Counted from the first letter of the stretch, positions 1-8,069 are shown. The stretch is DNA of 15,945 bases from CAIOSQ01 sp044359885 (GCA_044359885.1 JBIKLI010000066.1:1-15945); one strand, 5' to 3'. Notes: generated by a model not told the origin, from the letters alone. Translations and numbers: made by a program.

Positions 1-78
1 GCGACGCGCGGCGAGGCCGGCGCCCAGCGCGACAAGAACGGCGAAGAAGGCGGCGATGGCGATCCGGCGTCGGGTCAT
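1..78 (-). CDS. N-terminus of probable HlyD/DevB-like membrane-fusion adaptor (partial)
   Basis: Only the first 26 codons are inside the window. They read as an arginine-rich start (MTRRR) followed by a hydrophobic alanine/valine/leucine stretch and then two arginines, which fits an inner-membrane signal anchor. The ATG (78-76) overlaps the TGA of the upstream ATPase gene as ATGA, so the gene is translationally coupled and is third in the permease-ATPase operon. In DevBCA- and MacAB-type exporters the partner of such a permease and ATPase is a periplasmic adaptor of the HlyD family with exactly this N-terminal anchor. The adaptor identity is inferred from context, because no HlyD domain is visible here. 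Confidence 0.55.
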   Translation of the reverse strand, partial: MTRRRIAIAAFFAVLVALGAGLAARR

Positions 79-785
79 TTCTGGCGGTCCTGGCTGTCGC
101 GACGGGTTTCTGTGCCGACGATTCGTCCGTCTTCGATCCGCACGATGCGGTCGGCGGCGTCGACGATCCGCGGATCGTGGGTGACGACGACCACGGCACG
201 ACCGCGTTCGGCCGCGATCGCGACGAGAAGCGCGACGATCCGCCGGCCGGATTCGGAATCGAGCGCCGCGGTGGGCTCGTCGGCCAGCACAATGTCGGGG
301 TCGCCCGCCAGCGCGCGCGCGATCGCGACGCGCTGCTTCTGGCCGCCCGACAGCTTCGCGGGATAGCTGCCGGCGCGGTCGGCGAGGCCGACCGCGTCGA
401 GCGCGTCGCGGGCCAGCCGTCGCCGCGTCGAGACGGGCGTGGCGCGCAGGTCGAGCGCGACCTCGACGTTTTCCTGGGCGGTCAGGGTCGGAAAGAGGTT
501 GTAGCTCTGGAAAACGAAGCCGAAATGCCGCAGCCGGATCGCTCCGCGCTCGGCCTGCGGCAGGGCCTGGACGGGCTGGCCGAGGACGCGAACCTCCCCC
601 GAGGTCGGCGCGACCAGGGCGCCCGCGACCTGCAGCAGCGTCGTCTTGCCCGACCCGGAAGGTCCCATCAGCATCAGCAACTCGCCGCGCCTGATCCCGA
701 GCGACACGCCGCGCAGCGCATGGACCGCCGCCTCCCCCGAGCCATAGACCATCGCGGCATCCGCGACCTCGACGAGCGCGGTCAT
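75..785 (-). CDS. ABC exporter ATPase, DevA/LolD/MacB type
   Basis: This 236-residue protein is a single nucleotide-binding domain that would power the neighbouring membrane permease from the cytoplasm. Walker A (GPSGSGKT) is at residues 41-48, the Q-loop glutamine near 93, the signature LSGGQ at 145-149, Walker B ending in ADE at 165-170, and the switch histidine at 203. The segment around 'LTAQENV' (residues 101-107) is typical of the LolD/DevA/MacB branch, and the length matches those stand-alone ATPases. The start is set by the ATGA overlap with the permease stop (785-782), and its own stop overlaps the adaptor start the same way. A longer in-frame extension upstream is open only because of high GC and lacks family homology. 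The substrate cannot be read from the ATPase. Confidence 0.93.
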   Translation of the reverse strand: MTALVEVADAAMVYGSGEAAVHALRGVSLGIRRGELLMLMGPSGSGKTTLLQVAGALVAPTSGEVRVLGQPVQALPQAERGAIRLRHFGFVFQSYNLFPTLTAQENVEVALDLRATPVSTRRRLARDALDAVGLADRAGSYPAKLSGGQKQRVAIARALAGDPDIVLADEPTAALDSESGRRIVALLVAIAAERGRAVVVVTHDPRIVDAADRIVRIEDGRIVGTETRRDSQDRQK

Positions 786-1969
786 CGGAAGACGCTCACC
801 GGGTCGATCGCCAGCACCTTGCGGATCGAGATCAGCGCCGCGCCGGCGCACATCGCGAAGGTCGCTGCCCCCAGGACGGCCGCCAGCGTCCAGGGCATCA
901 GCATCGCGGCGGAGGAATCGCGGGCGCCGGCGACGAGCAGCGACGCGATCGAGATCCCGATCGCGTAGCCGAGGCCGGCGGCGATCGCGGCCTGGCGCAG
1001 GATGATCCCGTGCAGATAGCGTGCCGGCGCGCCCATGGCGCGCAGCGTCGCGTATTCGGGCAGGTGGTCGATGGTCGTGGCGTAGAGCGTCTGGGCGGTC
1101 ACGACGATGCCGACGATGAGGCCGAGCGCGGCCGAGATCACGAGGGAGAAGCCCGCGCCCGTGGTGACCAGCCAGTAGAGGACCGAACGACGGGCGAAGT
1201 CGGCGCGCGTATGCGCGTCGATCTCGGGCACGCGCTGGCGGATCGCATCGCGCAGCGCCGACACGTCCTGGCCGGGCGCAGCGCGCACCAGAAGGTAGTT
1301 CAGCCTTTCCTCGCCGAGGCCGACGAGGTGGCGCGCCGTCTTGATGTCGGTGAAGACATGCGGGGCCTGGGTGAAGGTGCGGATGCCGTCGGTGAACCCG
1401 GCGACGCGCGCGCGCCGGCCGTTGATCTCGACCACCTCGCCGATCCGCGCGATCCCGAGCTTGGCCTTGTAGAGGCGGTCGATGACGATCGCATCGGGCT
1501 GGACGAGGTCCTCGGCGCGGCCTTCGACGAGATTCCACGGTCCGCCGACGCCGGTCGCGGTGTCGAAGCCGACCACGACCACGCTCTCGGCCCCGCCATC
1601 GGGCCGCTTCAGCACGGCGAAGGCATGGATGAAGGGATCGACCTGCGCCACGCCGGGCAGCGACAGGATCTGGTAGCGTCGTCGTTCGGGGATGGGCGTC
1701 GGCAGGTCGATCGACCGTACGCCGCGTCCGACCGCCCAGACATCGGCGTCGGTGTTGTCGACGACGCCGGCGATGGTGACGACGAAGCCGACCAGCAGAC
1801 CGGATTGCACCGCCATCAGGACCACGGAGAAGACGATGCCGACCAGCGTCACCAGGAAGCGGACCCGGTCGTGGGCGAGGTTGCGCCAGGCGAGCAGCAG
1901 TCTCAGATCGGGACCGCGGTCTTCCGCGCGCGGCGCGGTCGGGACGGGATCGGCGGCGCGCGCGCCCAT
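782..1969 (-). CDS. FtsX/DevC-like ABC exporter permease
   Basis: This is an inner-membrane permease of the type VII (MacB/FtsX/DevC) fold, 395 residues from the chosen start. The order is: a short cytoplasmic lead with 'LLLAWRNL', a first membrane helix (about residues 38-65), a periplasmic domain of roughly 190 residues, and three C-terminal helices (about 264-298, 322-348, 358-382). The loop 'EYATLRAMGA' (305-314) and the C-terminal 'IDPVSVFR' are hallmarks of the family. An upstream in-frame ATG at 2023 would add 18 residues. I prefer 1969 because it has a GAGAG stretch 9 bases upstream and because the longer version would place the 1999-2011 palindrome inside the coding sequence. DevC-type pumps export glycolipids, and MacB-type pumps export peptides, toxins or drugs. 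A TetR gene diverging from it favours a ligand-induced efflux role. Confidence 0.9.
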   Translation of the reverse strand: MGARAADPVPTAPRAEDRGPDLRLLLAWRNLAHDRVRFLVTLVGIVFSVVLMAVQSGLLVGFVVTIAGVVDNTDADVWAVGRGVRSIDLPTPIPERRRYQILSLPGVAQVDPFIHAFAVLKRPDGGAESVVVVGFDTATGVGGPWNLVEGRAEDLVQPDAIVIDRLYKAKLGIARIGEVVEINGRRARVAGFTDGIRTFTQAPHVFTDIKTARHLVGLGEERLNYLLVRAAPGQDVSALRDAIRQRVPEIDAHTRADFARRSVLYWLVTTGAGFSLVISAALGLIVGIVVTAQTLYATTIDHLPEYATLRAMGAPARYLHGIILRQAAIAAGLGYAIGISIASLLVAGARDSSAAMLMPWTLAAVLGAATFAMCAGAALISIRKVLAIDPVSVFR

Positions 1970-1998
1970 GATGACCGGCTCTCTTTTGCAATCTCGAG

Positions 1999-2011
1999 TT
2001 AACAGTGTTAA
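1999..2011. promoter_or_regulatory. Candidate TetR operator in divergent promoter
   Basis: TTAACA-G-TGTTAA is a perfect 6-bp inverted repeat around a single base. It sits in a short AT-rich island in otherwise very GC-rich DNA, between the divergent permease (start 1969) and TetR (start 2042) genes. A weak -35/-10 pair for the tetR direction (TTGCAA 1986-1991, TAAGGT 2009-2014, 17-base spacer) would be overlapped by it, so binding could repress tetR and possibly the exporter. TetR family operators are usually palindromes at divergent promoters. The assignment to this TetR is inference. Confidence 0.6.
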
Positions 2012-2030
2012 GGTAACATTCATAACTTAC

Positions 2031-2035
2031 GGAGG
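2031..2035 (+). promoter_or_regulatory. Ribosome binding site setting the tetR GTG start
   Basis: GGAGG lies six bases upstream of the GTG at 2042. No ATG gives an equally good arrangement near the N-terminus, so the site decides in favour of a GTG start for the TetR protein. Confidence 0.7.
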
Positions 2036-2041
2036 CAAGGC

Positions 2042-2707
2042 GTGAGACGCGACCGCGGGACCCAGGCCCGGCAAGCCGGGCGCAAGGCGGGCGGATCGGC
2101 GCGACTTTCGGCGGCGGAGCGGCGGCGCGCGATCCTGGCGGCGGCCAAGGAGATCTTCCTCGCGGAGGGCTACGAACGCACGACGATGCGCCGCATCGCC
2201 GACGCGCTCGGCGTCACGCCGACCACGCTCTACCTGCATTTTCCGGACAAATCGGCGCTGCTCACCGAGATCTGCGACGACAGCTTCGCCCAGCTGGCCG
2301 CCGAGTTCGCCCGCCCCGAGATCGGTGCCGCACCGCCGCTCGATGCGCTGCGCCAGCTGCTGGACATCTATGTCGTGTTCGGCCTCGCCCATCCGCGCGA
2401 GTATCGGCTGATCTTCATGACCGAGATCCCGCCGCATCTCGGCGGCCATCGCGTCCGACCCGGTGCCGCGGCGCGTCCCGAAAATGGCCAGCTGGCCTTC
2501 GCGGCGCTGGAGGCGCTCGTCCGGCGTCTGGTCGCGGACGGCGTCTTCCGGCCCGGCGATCCGGTGGTGATCGCCGAGGCCATCTGGGCCGCGGCGCATG
2601 GGCTGGTGTCGCTGCTGATCGCCATGCCGCATTTCCCCTGGAGCGAGCGCGCGCGGCTGGTGGATGCGGTCGCCGAGATGGTGCGGCAGGGCTGGGTTCG
2701 CGCCTGA
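2042..2707 (+). CDS. TetR/AcrR family transcriptional regulator, WHG-type C-terminus
   Basis: This is a 221-residue DNA-binding regulator. After a basic N-terminal tail of about 20 residues, the helix-turn-helix domain spans roughly 24-72. Its recognition segment around 'GVTPTTLYLHFPDK' (57-70) is classical for TetR. The ligand-binding half contains 'HPREYRLIFM' and a 'WAAAHGL' motif near residues 185-195 that matches the WHG family of TetR C-terminal domains. The gene diverges from the exporter operon across a 72-base gap containing a perfect palindrome, which points to autoregulation and control of the exporter. Its ligand is unknown, but is presumably a substrate of the pump. The start is GTG with a strong GGAGG site. 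Confidence 0.92.
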   Translation: MRRDRGTQARQAGRKAGGSARLSAAERRRAILAAAKEIFLAEGYERTTMRRIADALGVTPTTLYLHFPDKSALLTEICDDSFAQLAAEFARPEIGAAPPLDALRQLLDIYVVFGLAHPREYRLIFMTEIPPHLGGHRVRPGAAARPENGQLAFAALEALVRRLVADGVFRPGDPVVIAEAIWAAAHGLVSLLIAMPHFPWSERARLVDAVAEMVRQGWVRA

Positions 2708-2731
2708 GGCCGACGCCGGGCGAATTCCGTG

Positions 2732-2760
2732 TTGAACGCGAAAACACTTGTTCCCTAAGC
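2732..2760 (+). promoter_or_regulatory. Candidate promoter upstream of the COG4091 dehydrogenase
   Basis: TTGAAC (2732-2737) and CTAAGC (2755-2760) are separated by 17 bases and end 24 bases before the dehydrogenase ATG. The -35 is good and the -10 is weak. The 77-base gap after tetR is the only place for a promoter if the dehydrogenase gene is transcribed independently. Confidence 0.3.
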
Positions 2761-2784
2761 TGCGCTGCCACGGAGACGACAGCC

Positions 2785-4092
2785 ATGAACCTCGCCGAAG
2801 CCTTGCGCAAGCGCGCCGCCGAAAACCGACCCGTCCGGGTCGGGCTGGTCGGTGCGGGCGAGATGGGCACGGATATCGTGACCCAGATCGGCCTGATGCC
2901 CGGCATCGCGATCGCCGCCATCGCCGATCTGCGCGCCGAGCGGGCGCGCGAGGCCTTCGCCATCGCGGGGACGCCCGACGCGGCCGCGTTCTGCGAGGAC
3001 GCGCGCGGCGTCGAGCGCCTGATCGGCGACGGCAAGGCGGCGATCGTGCCCGACGCCGCGCTGGTCACGGGCTGCGACCTGGTCGATGTCGTGATCGACG
3101 CCACCGGAAGTCCCAACGCCGGCGCGCGGCTCGCCACCCAGACGATCGCCGCGGGCAAGCACATCGTCATGATGAACGTCGAGGCCGACGTCACCATCGG
3201 CGCCTGGCTGCGCCAGGCCGCCGAGAAGGCCGGCGTCGTCTACACGCTGGGTGCCGGCGACGAGCCGAGCGCGGCGATGGAGCTGATCGAATTCGTGCAG
3301 GGCCTCGGCTATCCGGTGATCGCCGCGGGCAAGGGCAAGAACAATCCCTTCCGGATCGACGCGACCCCCGACGCCTATCGCGAGGAAGCGGAGCGGCGGA
3401 ACATGAACCCGCGCATGCTGGTCGAGTTCGTCGACGGGTCGAAGACGATGATCGAGATGACGGCGATCGCCAACGCGACCGGCCTCGTTCCCGACCGCCC
3501 GGGCATGCACGGTCCCGACGCCAGGCTCGCCGATCTGCACAAGGTGCTGTGCCCGCGCGAGGACGGCGGGCTGCTGTCGCGCCGCGGCGTGGTCGACTTC
3601 ACCGTCGCCAAGGGCGTGGCGCCGGGCGTGTTCGTGATCACCGAACTGCGCCATCCGCGACTGCGCGAACGCATGAACGACCTGCATCTGGGCGAGGGGC
3701 CGTACTACACCTTCTTCCGGCCCTATCACCTGACCAGCCTCGAGGTGCCGCGTTCGGCCGCCGCCGCCGTGCTGTTCGGCCAGAGCCACATGATGCCGCT
3801 GCCGCGGCCGGTCGCCGAATGCGCCGCGCTCGCCAAGAAGGACCTGCCCGCGGGCACGAAGCTCGACGCGATCGGCGAGTATTGCTATCGCGGCTGGGCG
3901 GTGACGCGCGCCGAGGCGCGCGCGCTGCGGGCGGTTCCGCTGGGTCTGGCGCAGGGCGCGACGACGACCGCGCCGATCCCGCGCGGGGCCTACCTGACCG
4001 AGGACAATTGCCGCCTCGACGAGAGCCTCGAGATCGTGCGGCTGCGGCGGCTTCAGGATCGCATGCTCGACGAGGCCGGCGCCGCCGGCTAG
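2785..4092 (+). CDS. NAD(P)-dependent dehydrogenase with C-terminal SAF domain (COG4091 type)
   Basis: This 435-residue cytoplasmic oxidoreductase opens with a Rossmann dinucleotide-binding motif 'VGAGEMG' (residues 22-28), followed by 'VIDATGSP' (103-110), which ends the nucleotide fold, and 'AGKHIVMMNVEADV' (123-136). The middle part resembles the homoserine-dehydrogenase-like group. The last quarter (about 345-420, with 'LPAGTKLDAIGEYC') fits a SAF domain, the module shared with sialic acid synthases and antifreeze-like proteins. This combination is the predicted-homoserine-dehydrogenase family COG4091. Members tend to sit in sugar-acid or polyol catabolic clusters, and the physiological substrate is generally unassigned. 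A GGAG site lies 9 bases before the ATG. The importer operon downstream, on the same strand after 185 bases, may bring in its substrate, but that is inference. Confidence 0.85.
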   Translation: MNLAEALRKRAAENRPVRVGLVGAGEMGTDIVTQIGLMPGIAIAAIADLRAERAREAFAIAGTPDAAAFCEDARGVERLIGDGKAAIVPDAALVTGCDLVDVVIDATGSPNAGARLATQTIAAGKHIVMMNVEADVTIGAWLRQAAEKAGVVYTLGAGDEPSAAMELIEFVQGLGYPVIAAGKGKNNPFRIDATPDAYREEAERRNMNPRMLVEFVDGSKTMIEMTAIANATGLVPDRPGMHGPDARLADLHKVLCPREDGGLLSRRGVVDFTVAKGVAPGVFVITELRHPRLRERMNDLHLGEGPYYTFFRPYHLTSLEVPRSAAAAVLFGQSHMMPLPRPVAECAALAKKDLPAGTKLDAIGEYCYRGWAVTRAEARALRAVPLGLAQGATTTAPIPRGAYLTEDNCRLDESLEIVRLRRLQDRMLDEAGAAG

Positions 4093-4123
4093 ATCCGCCG
4101 CGCGACCCCGGGCTGGCGCGCCG

Positions 4124-4138
4124 TCCGGCCTCGCCGGA
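4124..4138 (+). terminator. Short GC hairpin after the dehydrogenase gene
   Basis: TCCGGC and GCCGGA pair across a CTC loop about 32 bases after the dehydrogenase stop. Only a short CTT follows rather than a T-run, so it would be a weak intrinsic terminator at best. Confidence 0.25.
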
Positions 4139-4144
4139 TGCGGC

Positions 4145-4173
4145 TTGATCCCGCCCCCCGGAGGCGATCATAT
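4145..4173 (+). promoter_or_regulatory. Candidate promoter in the gap before the importer operon
   Basis: TTGATC (4145-4150) is followed after 17 bases by TCATAT (4168-4173). It lies in the 185-base gap before the binding-protein gene, the longest intergenic stretch in the window. Downstream, TAACC occurs twice (4215-4219 and 4233-4237) on an 18-base period and could be a regulator half-site pair. Both elements are weak, and nothing else in the gap stands out. Confidence 0.25.
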
Positions 4174-4277
4174 CCCCGGCCTATCGGGCGCGCCGCGCCA
4201 CCGTCATACGGGCGTAACCAAGCGTTCGCACATAACCGGTCCGCCCGCGGTTCGCGCGGCGGCCAACGAGGGAGAAG

Positions 4278-5270
4278 ATGCAGATGCGATTGAAGGCTTT
4301 CAGGACCGCCCTGTTCGCCGCCGCGGCGGCGCTGGGTCTTGCGGTCCCCGCGGCGACGGCGCAGACCCTGGTGCTCTACACCTCGCAGCCGGACAAGGAT
4401 GCGGCCGAGACGGTCGCGGGTTTCAACAAGCGCAACCCGGGCGTGAGGGTCGAGATCTTCCGCTCGGGCACGACCGAGATCATGAACAAGCTGATGGCCG
4501 AAATCGCCGCCGGCGACCCCAGGCCGGACCTGCTGCTGGTCGCGGACAGCGTCAGCCTGGAGATGCTCAAGCGCGAGAACCGGCTGCTTGCCTATCCCGA
4601 GGCGGATGTCTCGAACCTGCCCCCCGAGGCCTACGACAAGGACCGGACCTATTTCGGCACCAAGCTGATCACCTCGGGCATCGTCTACAACACCGGGGCC
4701 CGGGAGCGTCCGACTTCCTGGAAGGATCTGGCCGATCCGCGCTTCCGCGGCCAGTTGGTGATGCCGAGCCCGCTCTACTCCGGCGCTGCCGCGATCACCG
4801 TCAGCACCTTCGCCGCGCGTGCGGATCTGGGCTGGGCGTTCATGGACGCGCTCAAGGCCAACGGCATCGTCGCCGTGCGGGGCAACGGGGCGGTGCTGCG
4901 CTCGGTCGCCAGCGGCGAGAAGGGCTACGGCATCCTGGTCGATTTCATGGCGCTCAACGCCAAGGCCAAGGGCTCGCCGGTCGAGTTCGTGATCCCGCGC
5001 GAAGGTCTCACCGCGGTCACCGAGCCGGTGGCGATCCTGCGGACGTCCCGCAACCAGCGGGCGGCCAAGGCCTTCGTCGACTTCCTCCTTTCCGAGGAAG
5101 GCCAGCAACTGGCCGTCGGCCAGGGCTACCTGCCCGCGCATCGCAAGGTGGCGCCGCCCGCGGGCTATCCCAGCGTCGACTCGCTGCGCTTCATGCCGAT
5201 GGATATGGCCGCACTGCTCGCGACGCTGGAGGACGACAAGCAGCGCTTCGCCGACCGCTTCGGCCAGTGA
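4278..5270 (+). CDS. Periplasmic solute-binding protein of an FbpA/AEP-like ABC importer
   Basis: This 330-residue binding protein should capture a ligand in the periplasm and deliver it to the permease encoded 28 bases downstream. A signal peptide with a polyalanine core ends at about residue 28 (ATA/QT). The mature start 'LVLYTS', 'GVRVEIFRSGTTEIMNKLMAE', 'ITSGIVYNT' (131-139) and the tail 'AKAFVDFLLSEEGQQL' are typical of family 1 proteins related to FbpA/AfuA and to putative 2-aminoethylphosphonate binders. Where FbpA carries its adjacent iron-binding tyrosines, this protein reads 'ILVDFMA' (219-225) with Asp222, so ferric iron is not supported as the ligand. GAGGGAG ends 3 bases before the first ATG and 9 before a second ATG at 4284, so the true start may be 4284. 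Confidence 0.9.
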   Translation: MQMRLKAFRTALFAAAAALGLAVPAATAQTLVLYTSQPDKDAAETVAGFNKRNPGVRVEIFRSGTTEIMNKLMAEIAAGDPRPDLLLVADSVSLEMLKRENRLLAYPEADVSNLPPEAYDKDRTYFGTKLITSGIVYNTGARERPTSWKDLADPRFRGQLVMPSPLYSGAAAITVSTFAARADLGWAFMDALKANGIVAVRGNGAVLRSVASGEKGYGILVDFMALNAKAKGSPVEFVIPREGLTAVTEPVAILRTSRNQRAAKAFVDFLLSEEGQQLAVGQGYLPAHRKVAPPAGYPSVDSLRFMPMDMAALLATLEDDKQRFADRFGQ

Positions 5271-5298
5271 GCGCAGGGCGCGGGGTTCCGGCACGGCC

Positions 5299-7011
5299 AT
5301 GACGCCTTCGACCGCCGGCACCCCGCGCCCGGACTGGCGCAGCGGCGAAAGCCTGCTGCTCGCGGTCCTGGTCGCCGTCACGCTGCTGCTCGCCGTCGCG
5401 CCGATCCTGCGGCTGATCCTGGAATCGGCCTTCCCGTCCGCCGGCGGCGGGCCCGCGGTCGCGGTGCTGAAGCAGGCGGCGACCTGGAACGCGACCCGCC
5501 GCACGCTGGAGGTGACGCTGGGCGGCACGCTGCTGGCGGCGGCGGCCGGCACGATGATGGCGCTGCTGGCGGCGCTGACCGACATCCGCGCCCGCCCGGC
5601 GCTAGTCTTCGGCTTCGTGCTGCCGGTGATGATCCCGCCGCAGGTGACGGCGATCGCGTGGCTGCAGGTCTTCGGGCCGGCGAGCCCGCTGCTGAAGATG
5701 CTCGATCTGGCCCCGCCGATCGGCACTCCCAACCCGCTCTATTCGCGCGACGGCATCATCCTGCTGCTCGGCATCCACTATGCTCCGCTGGTCTTCCTCA
5801 CCCTGCGCGCCGGCCTGCGCCGGCTGCCGCGCGACTTCGTCGAGGCGGCGCTGGCCACCGGCGCCTCGCCGCTGCGCGTGGTCGCGACGGTGATCGTGCC
5901 GATCATGATCCCGTCGCTGATCGCGGGCGTGATGCTGACCCTGGTCTCCTGCGTCGGCAATTTCGGCATTCCCGCGCTGCTCGGCATCCCGGGCGGCTAC
6001 ACCGTGCTCACGACCCTGATCTACCAGCGTCTCGCCGGGCTCGGGCCGCGGGTGCTGGCGGACGTCGCGACGCTGTCGGTGCTGATCGGTGTCGTGGTGC
6101 TGGCCGGCATCTGGGCCCAGGCGTGGCTGCTGCGGCGCGGCGACTATCGAATCGCCGGGACCTCGGCCGAGGCAGCGCGCTTCGCCCTCGGGCGCTGGCG
6201 GCTGCCCGCGGAGGCGCTCGCCTGGGCGCTGGTGCTGTTCACCTTCGTGCTGCCGATGCTGGCCCTGACGCTGACGTCGCTGGTGCCGGCCTATGGCGTC
6301 AGGCTGACCGCCGCCAACGCGACGCTCGAGAACTATCGCTTCGTGATCTTCGACCACGGACCGACGCGCCGCGCCTTCGTCAACAGCTTCCTGCTCTCCG
6401 CGGGGGCCGCGGTCCTGCTGATCGCGCTGTCGCTGCCGCTCGGGCACTTCATCGCCCGGCGCGGCGGGCGGCTGCTCGGCGGCCTCGCCTTCGCGGCCGA
6501 ACTGCCCTACGCGCTGCCGGGGGTGGTGCTGGCGATCGCCTGCATCCTGCTGTTCCTCAAGCCGCTGCCGCCGTTCGGCTTCAGCCTCTACAACACCGTC
6601 TGGATCATTCTCGTCGCCTATCTGATGCGGTTCCTGATCCTGGTGCTGCGCCCGGTGGTCGCGGCGTTCCAGCAGCTCGACCGCTCCTACGAGGAGGCGG
6701 CGCAGATGGCCGGCGCGCGCTTCGGCTTCCGCCAGCGGACCGTCGCGTTGCCGATGGTGGCGCCGGCGGCGGCGGCGGGGGCGCTGATCGTGTTCCTGAC
6801 CGCGTTCAACGAGCTCACCGTGTCGGCGCTGCTCTGGTCGTCGGGCGCCGAGACGCTGGGCGTCGCGGTCTTCAGCCTCGAGCAGGGCGGGGAATCCACC
6901 TATGCGGCCGCGCTGTCGGCGCTCAGCGTGGTGGCGACGATCGCCATCATGGCGCTCGGTGCGGCGATCGGGCGGCACCTGCCGCAGGGAGTCGTGCCAT
7001 GGCGGGACTGA
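5299..7011 (+). CDS. Fused two-domain ABC importer permease (FbpB/PhnU2-like)
   Basis: This 570-residue inner-membrane protein holds two complete permease domains in one chain, so a single copy can form the whole channel. Each half ends with the EAA loop that contacts the ATPase: 'EAALATGASPLRV' (182-194) and 'EEAAQMAGARFGF' (465-477), each followed by a proline-containing helix. About twelve hydrophobic segments are visible, split by a polar linker around residues 280-300. This architecture is standard for ferric-iron (FbpB/HitB) and for putative 2-aminoethylphosphonate (PhnU2) transporters, and it agrees with the binding protein. The gene starts 28 bases after that gene's stop without a clear ribosome site, and ends 13 bases inside the ATPase gene. 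Confidence 0.93.
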   Translation: MTPSTAGTPRPDWRSGESLLLAVLVAVTLLLAVAPILRLILESAFPSAGGGPAVAVLKQAATWNATRRTLEVTLGGTLLAAAAGTMMALLAALTDIRARPALVFGFVLPVMIPPQVTAIAWLQVFGPASPLLKMLDLAPPIGTPNPLYSRDGIILLLGIHYAPLVFLTLRAGLRRLPRDFVEAALATGASPLRVVATVIVPIMIPSLIAGVMLTLVSCVGNFGIPALLGIPGGYTVLTTLIYQRLAGLGPRVLADVATLSVLIGVVVLAGIWAQAWLLRRGDYRIAGTSAEAARFALGRWRLPAEALAWALVLFTFVLPMLALTLTSLVPAYGVRLTAANATLENYRFVIFDHGPTRRAFVNSFLLSAGAAVLLIALSLPLGHFIARRGGRLLGGLAFAAELPYALPGVVLAIACILLFLKPLPPFGFSLYNTVWIILVAYLMRFLILVLRPVVAAFQQLDRSYEEAAQMAGARFGFRQRTVALPMVAPAAAAGALIVFLTAFNELTVSALLWSSGAETLGVAVFSLEQGGESTYAAALSALSVVATIAIMALGAAIGRHLPQGVVPWRD

Positions 7012-8069
7012 CGCTCGGGAACGTGACCAAGGAATTCGGCGGCGTGCCCGCCGTCGACGACGTATCGCTGGAGATGCGCGACGGCGAGTTCCTGGCGGTT
7101 CTCGGTCCCTCCGGCTGCGGCAAGACCACGCTGCTGCGCCTGGTCGCGGGCTTCGAGCGGGTGACGAACGGGACGATCCGCATCGGCGAGCGGACGATGT
7201 CCGGCGCCAGGGGGCATGTGCCGCCCGAGGAGCGGCGAGTGGGCGTCGTGTTCCAGACCTACGCGCTGTGGCCGCATATGGACGTCGCCGGCAACGTCGC
7301 CTATCCGCTGCGCGTCGCCGGCCAGGGGCGCGACGAGATCGCGCGGCGCGTGGCCCAGGCCCTGGAGACCGTCGGCCTGTCGGGTTTCGGAACCCGCCGG
7401 CCGGCCGATCTCAGCGGCGGCCAGCGCCAGCGTGTCGCGCTGGCGCGCTGTCTGGTGATGGAGCCCGCGCTGGTGCTGCTCGACGAACCGCTCGCCAATC
7501 TCGACACCCATCTGCGCGGCGCGATGCAGCGCGAATTCGAGGATTATCATCGCCGCACCGGCACCACGATGCTCTACATCACCCACGACCAGGCCGAGGC
7601 GATGGCGCTCGCCGACCGCATCGCGGTGATGTCGCAGGGCAAGCTGATCCAGGTGGCGCCGCCGGCCCGGCTCTACCGCGAGCCGGCGACGCGCATGGTG
7701 GCCGAGTTCATCGGGCAGGCCAGCGTCGTCGTGGGCGACGTGCTTTCCGCCGCCGAGGGCGGGCGGGTCCGGGCGCGGGTCTTCGGGCTGGACTGCGCCC
7801 TGCGCGCGGCCCCCGGCCAGACCCCGCGCGCGGGTGCCGGGATCTGCCTGCGTCCCGACGACATCGATCATCGCCCTGCCGGCGACGGGCCCGGCAACGC
7901 GACGATCCGGCGCATGAGCTATCGCGGCGGGGCCTTCGCGCTCGAGGCTGCGCCCGACGCGGCGCCCGATGCCGTGCTTCGCCTCGCCGCGCGCGAACCG
8001 ACCAGCCTCGCGCCCGGCGGCCGCCTGGCGCTGACCGTCGCCGACGGCTGGGTGATCCCGTCGTCCTGA
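6999..8069 (+). CDS. ABC importer ATPase with C-terminal TOBE-like domain
   Basis: This 356-residue ATPase energises the fused permease. Walker A (GPSGCGKT) is at 36-43, the Q-loop Gln at 86, LSGGQ at 138-142, Walker B ending in LLDE at 158-163, the D-loop at 167-169 and the switch His at 196. Residues from about 240 form a TOBE-like regulatory domain, with 'GICLRPDDID' (281-290) matching the usual 'lgiRPEdi' strand. This long form belongs to the FbpC/PotA/PhnT2 branch of importer ATPases. AGGGAG is placed 7 bases before the ATG. The first 13 bases overlap the permease gene in another frame, which indicates translational coupling and a three-gene operon. It is probably the last gene of the unit, since GC-rich hairpins follow. 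Confidence 0.94.
   Translation: MAGLTLGNVTKEFGGVPAVDDVSLEMRDGEFLAVLGPSGCGKTTLLRLVAGFERVTNGTIRIGERTMSGARGHVPPEERRVGVVFQTYALWPHMDVAGNVAYPLRVAGQGRDEIARRVAQALETVGLSGFGTRRPADLSGGQRQRVALARCLVMEPALVLLDEPLANLDTHLRGAMQREFEDYHRRTGTTMLYITHDQAEAMALADRIAVMSQGKLIQVAPPARLYREPATRMVAEFIGQASVVVGDVLSAAEGGRVRARVFGLDCALRAAPGQTPRAGAGICLRPDDIDHRPAGDGPGNATIRRMSYRGGAFALEAAPDAAPDAVLRLAAREPTSLAPGGRLALTVADGWVIPSS

Noticed and set aside
786..1991. N-terminal extension of the exporter ATPase frame through the permease gene
   Set aside because: The extension is a shadow frame with low-complexity arginine-rich sequence. The family homology begins exactly at the ATG that overlaps the permease stop.
5658..6998. Reading the importer ATPase as an 803-residue protein starting inside the permease gene
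   Set aside because: The upstream portion overlaps the permease in another frame and has no homology. The ATG at 6999 has a good ribosome site and the family's normal N-terminus.
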